Source of the DNA: Acinetobacter junii CIP 64.5
GTDB lineage: Bacteria; Pseudomonadota; Gammaproteobacteria; Pseudomonadales; Moraxellaceae
Assembly: GCF_000368765.1 (NCBI RefSeq)
Contig: NZ_KB849655.1
Coordinates: 1,813,144 to 1,877,143 of the forward strand
Direction of reading: 5' to 3'
Length of the DNA stretch: 64,000 bases
Shown: positions 58,790-64,000 of the stretch, one piece after another
How the letters are laid out: the number at the start of each line of letters is the position of its first letter
How positions within the stretch are numbered: the first letter of the stretch is position 1
The notes under the pieces: model-generated
What the model was told of the DNA's origin: nothing
Databases searched by the model: none
What the model saw: only the letters and a program-made list of their open reading frames with translations
Position numbers and translations under genes: made by a program

Positions 58790-59413
58790 GTGCAAAACAG
58801 TAGTGGTCGCCCTAAAGATTTGGAAAAAAGAGCTAAAATTTTACAGGCTGCGAAATCTCTTTTCCTAAAAATGGGTTATCACGCTGCCAACATGAATCAA
58901 ATTGCCAAAGAAGCAGGCGTCACGAAACTGACCGTGTATAACCACTTTCAAGACAAAGCCAATTTATTTATCTGTGCAATTGAAGAAACCTGTGAAGAAT
59001 CTATTTGTGCTAAAGAAATCATTCTCACGGCAGAAACCAATTTTACACAAGCACTCTATCTGATGTGCCATCGTGCTTTAACTATTATTTATCTTCCTGA
59101 GGCATTAAAACTTGATCGTTTATTGTTCGAACTCGCAGCAGAACAAAGCCCTTTAACACAGCAGTTTTTCGATGCTTCACATACACGTATGAGCAATGTT
59201 TGGTGTAATTTTTTTGAGCAGGCAATTGCACTTAAATTTATTCGTGCTGACGATCCTTTAAAACAAACTGAATTAATCGTGTCTTTAATGTTGGGCTTAC
59301 GTCATTACCGAGTTCTACTCGGATTGGATGAAGTGCCGACCGCGAATGAAATCGATCAGATGATTCAACAAGCGATTGAGCTTTTTTTGCTTAAATATCA
59401 ACCCAAAAATTAA
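58790..59413 (+). CDS. TetR-family regulator of the RND efflux operon
   Basis: 207 aa, GTG start at 58790 preceded by AGAGAA. N-terminal HTH (ILQAAKSLFLKMGYHAANMNQIAKEAGVTKLTVYNHFQDKA) and a helical ligand domain with an AefR-like C-terminal region (LLFELAAEQSPLTQQF). Divergent from the adaptor gene, so probably its local repressor; inducer unknown. Confidence 0.9.
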   Translation: MQNSSGRPKDLEKRAKILQAAKSLFLKMGYHAANMNQIAKEAGVTKLTVYNHFQDKANLFICAIEETCEESICAKEIILTAETNFTQALYLMCHRALTIIYLPEALKLDRLLFELAAEQSPLTQQFFDASHTRMSNVWCNFFEQAIALKFIRADDPLKQTELIVSLMLGLRHYRVLLGLDEVPTANEIDQMIQQAIELFLLKYQPKN

Positions 59414-59497
59414 ATAAAATTCACATTTTTTTACGTTCTGCTCTTGGATTGTCTCTCAATCACGTTATAGTCGAATGAGAACATCAGGAGAAATAGA

Positions 59498-62179
59498 ATG
59501 ATTCAACAAATCACAGCTCCATTACGGGAAGACGTCCGATTACTGGGCAACTTACTTGGCGAAACATTAAAACTACATGCTGGGCAAGATTTGTTTAATC
59601 AAATTGAGCAAATTCGCGCTTTAGCAAAAGGCGCACGTGACGGTCAAATAGAAGCAGAGAAGCAGTTAGAACAGCTTTTTCTTGGGCTAAAAGATGAGGA
59701 GATTTTGCCCTTAACACGAGCATTCTCACATTTTCTTAACTTCGCTAATATCGCTGAACAATATCACGTGGTACGTAGTCGACGTCATGCAGAGTTTGAC
59801 GAGCATGCGCCTAGCCCAAATCCACTCACTCATCTATTTGAGAAATTTAAAAATCAGCAAATTTCTGAACAGCAATTATTTCAACAAATTTGCGATCTAA
59901 AAATTGAGCTAGTACTGACAGCGCATCCAACAGAAGTGAGTCGTCGTACCCTGATCCAAAAATATGATGATATTACGGATTGTCTATCACAGCTTGATCA
60001 AAAGAAATTAACGCCTCGTGAACGTCAACAGACCATCGCCACACTCAAACAGCTAGTCACCTCTGCATGGCAAACCGATGAAATCCGTCAACACCGCCCG
60101 ACGCCTGTAGATGAAGCAAAATGGGGGTTTGCAACGATTGAACAAACGTTATGGAATGCTGTACCTAAATTTATTCGTGAATTAAATGAATTAACACAAC
60201 AGCATTGCCTGCAAGCTTTGCCTCTCAGCATAGCGCCGATCCGCTTTGCTTCATGGATGGGTGGCGACCGCGATGGTAATCCGAATGTCACTCATCAAGT
60301 GACACAGGAAGTTCTGTGGTTATCGCGTTGGCAGGCTGCAGATTTATACCTCCGTGATATTGAGAATCTACGTTGGGAACTTTCTATCCAAAATTGTTCT
60401 AAAGAACTTAGTGAAGCTTTAGGTTATGAACATCCTGAGCCGTACCGTGAATATCTACGCATTACCCGTGAACGACTTAAAGCAACACGTTATTGTTTAG
60501 GTCAACGTTTACAAGGTTTGGATGCCGACGATAGCAATATCATTCGAAATAAAGATGAATTATTGGCTCCTCTTCTGCTTTGCTATCGCTCCCTTGTGGA
60601 CAGTAACCTTGCTGAAATCGCCAACGGACAACTGCTCGATTTTATCTATCGTGTGAATTGTTTCGGAATTGAACTACTCAAACTCGATATCCGCCAAGAA
60701 TCAGGTCGTCATCGTCAAGCCATTTCTGCGATTACGGAATATTTAGGTTTGGGTAATTTCGAATCGTGGACAGAACAAGCGCGTCAAAACTTCTTGATTC
60801 AGGAATTACAAAGTAAACGTCCATTATTACCTAAGTATTTGAATGAGCCAGAAGGTAGTCTCATTCAACATCCAGATGTGCTCGAAGTGTTTGCCACTAT
60901 GCGTACTCTAGCTGAGCAACCAGCAGAGAGTTTAGGGGCTTATATCATTTCAATGGCTGAATATCCAAGTGATGTGTTGGCTGTATTGCTCTTGCAAAAA
61001 GAAGCGGGTATTCAACATCCTCTGCGTGTCGTGCCATTGTTCGAAACCTTGAAAGATTTGGACGGCGCTGCCAAAACCATGGATACCTTGTTTAATATGC
61101 ATTGGTACAAGCAGCATATCCATGGCAAACATGAAGTGATGATTGGTTATTCTGACTCTGCCAAAGATGCAGGCTTTATGTCAGCAAATTGGGCTCAATA
61201 TCGTGCACAAGAAGAACTCACCTCGGTTGCAAAAAAACATGATGTGCAATTAACCCTATTCCATGGTCGTGGTGGTTCAATCAGTCGTGGCGGTGCTCCA
61301 ACCCAACAAGCGCTCTTTTCTCAACCACCAGGCTCAATCTCAGGTGCTATTCGTGTGACTGAGCAAGGTGAAATGATCCGCTTTAAATTTGGTTTAGAAG
61401 GGATTGCCTTACAAAACTTGGAAATCTATACTGCTGCGACCTTAGAAGCGACTTTATTACCACCGCCAGAACCTAAGAAAGAATGGCGTGATTTGATGAA
61501 TCAGATGACGGATCTCTCCGTTAAGGTATATCGCCAAACGGTTCGTGAGAATCCAAATTTTGTGAGTTATTTGCGTACCGTTACACCAGAATTAGAGTTG
61601 CAAATGTTGCCATTGGGATCACGCCCAGCAAAACGAAAAGTCAGTGGTGGCATCGAATCCTTACGTGCAATTCCATGGGTATTTGCTTGGACACAAATTC
61701 GTTTGATGTTGCCCGCTTGGCTGGGAACTGGCACCGCAATTAATCAAGTGCATGAACAACATAAAAATACGCTCAATGACATGCTAGATCAGTGGCCGTA
61801 TTTCCAAACCTTAATTGATATGTTGGAAATGGTACTGTCTAAATCAGATGCAGACATTGCGTTGTATTACGAATCTCATTTGACTGATGATCAGGACCTC
61901 AAAGCTCTCGGGATAGAGTTAAGACAACGATTACAAAATGCGGTTGATACACTTTTGAATCTGAAAGGTGAGTCTAAACTTCTGAGCAATAATGAGGTCT
62001 TAGATCAGTCGATGCAGGTTAGAAAACCTTATCTACTGCCTCTTCATTTGTTGCAAGCTGAGTTGATGAAACGTCGTCGTTTATATTTAGCTGAGCATCA
62101 AACAGAACATACTCCTGTTGATCATGCCTTAATGGTGAGTATTGCAGGTATTGCCGCAGGGCTTCGCAATACAGGTTAA
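59498..62179 (+). CDS. ppc: Phosphoenolpyruvate carboxylase
   Basis: 893 aa. Anaplerotic synthesis of oxaloacetate from PEP and bicarbonate. Signature residues: LTAHPTEVSRR with catalytic His, GGDRDGNPNVT, MIGYSDSAKDAG, FHGRGGSISRGG and the invariant C-terminal ending LRNTG. SD AGGAGAAA before ATG 59498. Followed by a terminator. Confidence 0.97.
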   Translation: MIQQITAPLREDVRLLGNLLGETLKLHAGQDLFNQIEQIRALAKGARDGQIEAEKQLEQLFLGLKDEEILPLTRAFSHFLNFANIAEQYHVVRSRRHAEFDEHAPSPNPLTHLFEKFKNQQISEQQLFQQICDLKIELVLTAHPTEVSRRTLIQKYDDITDCLSQLDQKKLTPRERQQTIATLKQLVTSAWQTDEIRQHRPTPVDEAKWGFATIEQTLWNAVPKFIRELNELTQQHCLQALPLSIAPIRFASWMGGDRDGNPNVTHQVTQEVLWLSRWQAADLYLRDIENLRWELSIQNCSKELSEALGYEHPEPYREYLRITRERLKATRYCLGQRLQGLDADDSNIIRNKDELLAPLLLCYRSLVDSNLAEIANGQLLDFIYRVNCFGIELLKLDIRQESGRHRQAISAITEYLGLGNFESWTEQARQNFLIQELQSKRPLLPKYLNEPEGSLIQHPDVLEVFATMRTLAEQPAESLGAYIISMAEYPSDVLAVLLLQKEAGIQHPLRVVPLFETLKDLDGAAKTMDTLFNMHWYKQHIHGKHEVMIGYSDSAKDAGFMSANWAQYRAQEELTSVAKKHDVQLTLFHGRGGSISRGGAPTQQALFSQPPGSISGAIRVTEQGEMIRFKFGLEGIALQNLEIYTAATLEATLLPPPEPKKEWRDLMNQMTDLSVKVYRQTVRENPNFVSYLRTVTPELELQMLPLGSRPAKRKVSGGIESLRAIPWVFAWTQIRLMLPAWLGTGTAINQVHEQHKNTLNDMLDQWPYFQTLIDMLEMVLSKSDADIALYYESHLTDDQDLKALGIELRQRLQNAVDTLLNLKGESKLLSNNEVLDQSMQVRKPYLLPLHLLQAELMKRRRLYLAEHQTEHTPVDHALMVSIAGIAAGLRNTG

Positions 62180-62196
62180 TCATTCTCTATGTCTAA

Positions 62197-62226
62197 CCCT
62201 CATCAAATAATTCAGTTTGATGAGGG
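62197..62226 (+). terminator. Terminator downstream of ppc
   Basis: CCCTCATCAAA (62197-62207) / TTTGATGAGGG (62216-62226) with an 8-nt loop. The remaining ~250 bases before uraA are AT-rich with no gene, presumably holding the uraA promoter. Confidence 0.82.
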
Positions 62227-62479
62227 CTAAATTGGCAAAATATGCCAACTGGACAAAATTTTTTTAAATTTATTTTAAAAATTAAATTGAGCTATTTTGC
62301 AAATACAACAATCAAAATCAACAATGAATTCTAAAGTTTATTTACATATATATTTTACCAAAAGGTAAAAATATGAAATTTATGACCATTTGCGTTCATT
62401 CAGATCAATGACCAATAGATGAAAGCATAATTTAAGACAGGGTATCATACGCGCTGATATCACATAATGAGTCTACTTT

Positions 62480-63769
62480 ATGTCAAATTGGTTTCCAAAA
62501 TGGCAGCCGTATCAGGGGAAGATTGATCATCGCCCTGTTGCGACAAACGAATATTTACCGCCCTTACAAAGCGCGGTACTCGGGGTACAACACGCATTTG
62601 CAATGTTTGGAGCAACTGTTCTTGCGCCATTGCTGATGGGTTTTAATCCAAATCTCGCGATTTTAATGTCAGGGATTTGTACGATTATCTTCTTCTTGAT
62701 CACAGGTGGACGTGTACCGAGTTATCTCGGTTCAAGTTTTGCGTTTATTGGTGTGGTTGCAGCCGCTACAGGTCACATCACGGGCTCTGGTGCAAACCCG
62801 AATCTATCAGTTGCACTTGGAGGTATCGTTGCTTGCGGTATCTTGTATGCTTTAATTGGCTTTGCCGTCATGTTGACAGGCACACGCTGGATTGAAAAAT
62901 TAATGCCACCTGTTGTAACAGGTGCGATCGTAATGATCATTGGTTTAAATCTTGCTCCAGTAACAATCAAAGGTGTTGCAGGTCAGCCTTTTGAAATGTG
63001 GATGGCGCTCATCACTGTGCTGAGCATGGGTGTTATCGCGGTATTTACCAAAGGCTTATTACAGCGTTTATTACTGTTGGTAGGTTTACTGATTGCCTAT
63101 GCCATTTACGTCATCGCGACGAATGTGCTTGGCTTTGGAAAACCAATCGATTTTTCACAAATCGCGGCAGCACCATGGTTTGGTATTCCAAGCTTTTCGC
63201 ATCCTACTTTTGATATGAATGCCATGTTAATTATTGCACCTGTTGCATTAATTTTAGTTGCAGAAAACTTAGGTCATATCAAAGCAGTGGGTGCAATGAC
63301 AGGCGAAGACCTAACCCCTCAACTTGGTAAAGCATTTGTTGCCGATGGTTTAGCAACCACGTTATCAGGTGGTGTGGGTGCACCAGGGATGACGACTTAC
63401 GGTGAAAATATCGGTGTCATGGCTGTTACCCGTGTTTATTCAACCATCGTCTTTGTAATCGCTGGTGTCTTTGCAATCTTTTTAGGTCTATCACCAAAAT
63501 TTGGTGCCGTGATCAGCACAATCCCTACCGCGGTACTTACGGGTGCCTCAATTGTGGTCTTTGGTTTAATTACCATTGCTGGCGCAAAAATCTGGATCGA
63601 AAACAAAGTCGACTTCTCTAATAATAAAAATCTGATCGTTGCATCTGTGACAATTATCTTAGGTGCGGGTAATTTCGAGTTATTATTCGGAAGCTTTAAC
63701 TTAGGTGGAATTGGTACAGCAACCTTTGCCGCTATCTTTCTAAATGTTCTATTTAGCCTAAAAAAATAA
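62480..63769 (+). CDS. uraA: Uracil/xanthine permease (NCS2 family)
   Basis: 429 aa with ~14 hydrophobic segments. NCS2 signatures: LGVQHAFAMFGATVLAPLL, SYLGSSFAFIGVVAA, the two key acids in VAENLGHIKAVG and YGENIGVMAVTRVYS. Takes up uracil (possibly xanthine) with protons. Ends 62 bp before an IS4-family element. Confidence 0.93.
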   Translation: MSNWFPKWQPYQGKIDHRPVATNEYLPPLQSAVLGVQHAFAMFGATVLAPLLMGFNPNLAILMSGICTIIFFLITGGRVPSYLGSSFAFIGVVAAATGHITGSGANPNLSVALGGIVACGILYALIGFAVMLTGTRWIEKLMPPVVTGAIVMIIGLNLAPVTIKGVAGQPFEMWMALITVLSMGVIAVFTKGLLQRLLLLVGLLIAYAIYVIATNVLGFGKPIDFSQIAAAPWFGIPSFSHPTFDMNAMLIIAPVALILVAENLGHIKAVGAMTGEDLTPQLGKAFVADGLATTLSGGVGAPGMTTYGENIGVMAVTRVYSTIVFVIAGVFAIFLGLSPKFGAVISTIPTAVLTGASIVVFGLITIAGAKIWIENKVDFSNNKNLIVASVTIILGAGNFELLFGSFNLGGIGTATFAAIFLNVLFSLKK

Positions 63770-63830
63770 AAATTTAATCATCAAAGGCAGCATGAGCTCA
63801 CTACTGTCCCATAGTTTGCTTTAAATAAAA

Positions 63831-63897
63831 AAACCTGAGTCTAAATAGTTAAAATATGAGTGCAAACAAACACTTTAACTATAAAGGACTCAGGTTT
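63831..63897. repeat. Inverted repeat forming the 5' leader of the IS4-family element
   Basis: AAACCTGAGTC (63831-63841) pairs with GACTCAGGTTT (63887-63897), and an inner TAGTTAAA / TTTAACTA extends the stem. The right arm covers AAGGA and the transposase start codon. Such leaders protect IS4-family elements from activation by outside transcription. Confidence 0.7.
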
Positions 63898-64000
63898 TGT
63901 CACATCAGAATACCGTATTTCATCAATTACTCAAACCCATTCTAAGACAAGATTTTGAACGTCTGGCTAAACTGCACCACTCTGGGCAAAAATTAAGATC
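63897..64000 (+). CDS. IS4-family transposase, N-terminal fragment at window edge
   Basis: About 34 codons: TTG start (63897-63899) then SHQNTVFHQLLKPILRQD and FERLAKLHHSGQKLRS, the usual N terminus of IS4-family transposases in Acinetobacter and relatives. The frame runs off the window. A weak SD AAGGA (63884-63888) lies in the leader hairpin. The IS boundary on the uraA side is not resolved; it should be between 63770 and 63831. Confidence 0.78.
   Translation, partial: MSHQNTVFHQLLKPILRQDFERLAKLHHSGQKLR

Overview
The window reads as an Acinetobacter-type gammaproteobacterial chromosome. It is AT-rich and has the gene order serB / ytjB-like / ribB / ribH / nusB / thiL / pgpA / glmU / glmS. 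It also carries an ADC-like class C beta-lactamase, a dapA-bamC-purC block, a Ppc gene and a YddG-type exporter. The genus call is inference from gene content and protein similarity recalled from memory; no search was run.

Layout. Bases 1-9633 are housekeeping: serB (cut by the left edge), a serB-linked membrane protein, riboflavin synthesis, nusB, thiL, pgpA, and the UDP-GlcNAc pair glmU-glmS. Bases 9659-29039 (19,381 bp) are a complete Tn7-like transposon inserted 25 bp past the glmS stop codon and flanked by a 5-bp duplication, TCGCC. It has a full tnsABCDE set at the glmS side, three TnsB-type repeats at each end, and about 11 kb of cargo. Bases 29040-63769 are chromosome again: yitT, an Lrp regulator, pncA, dapA-bamC-purC, a broken amidohydrolase, yddG, rarA, ampC/ADC, a PQQ sugar dehydrogenase, ycgN, a DUF1328 peptide, a dienelactone hydrolase, mutY, an M23 lipoprotein, tag, an alcohol dehydrogenase, a MocR regulator, a LysR regulator, broken dkgB and ydhP genes, a START protein, dapB, dnaJ, an RND efflux operon with a divergent TetR, ppc and uraA. 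The last ~170 bases are the start of an IS4-family insertion sequence.

The main point of interest is the transposon cargo. After a two-gene regulatory unit (an unknown 203-aa protein and an XRE/ImmA-IrrE metallopeptidase) comes a tightly overlapping four-gene operon: a DUF499 AAA ATPase, a DUF3780 protein, a DUF1156 adenine-type DNA methyltransferase, and a PLD-SNF2 helicase. This has the composition of a methylation-linked anti-phage system related in flavour to DISARM and type I/III restriction, but without DrmA/DrmB-type genes. It is carried by an element that can target glmS (TnsD) and, by family knowledge, mobile plasmids or replicating DNA (TnsE). The insertion also cuts a near-perfect glmS transcription terminator (14-bp stem, TTCG loop) exactly at its loop. 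The element carries its own terminator-like hairpin in front of tnsA, overlapping the tnsA ribosome binding site.

Several chromosomal genes (serB start, amidohydrolase, dkgB, ydhP) show small indels, while every transposon gene is intact. Some lie in short homopolymers, so sequencing error must be separated from real decay.
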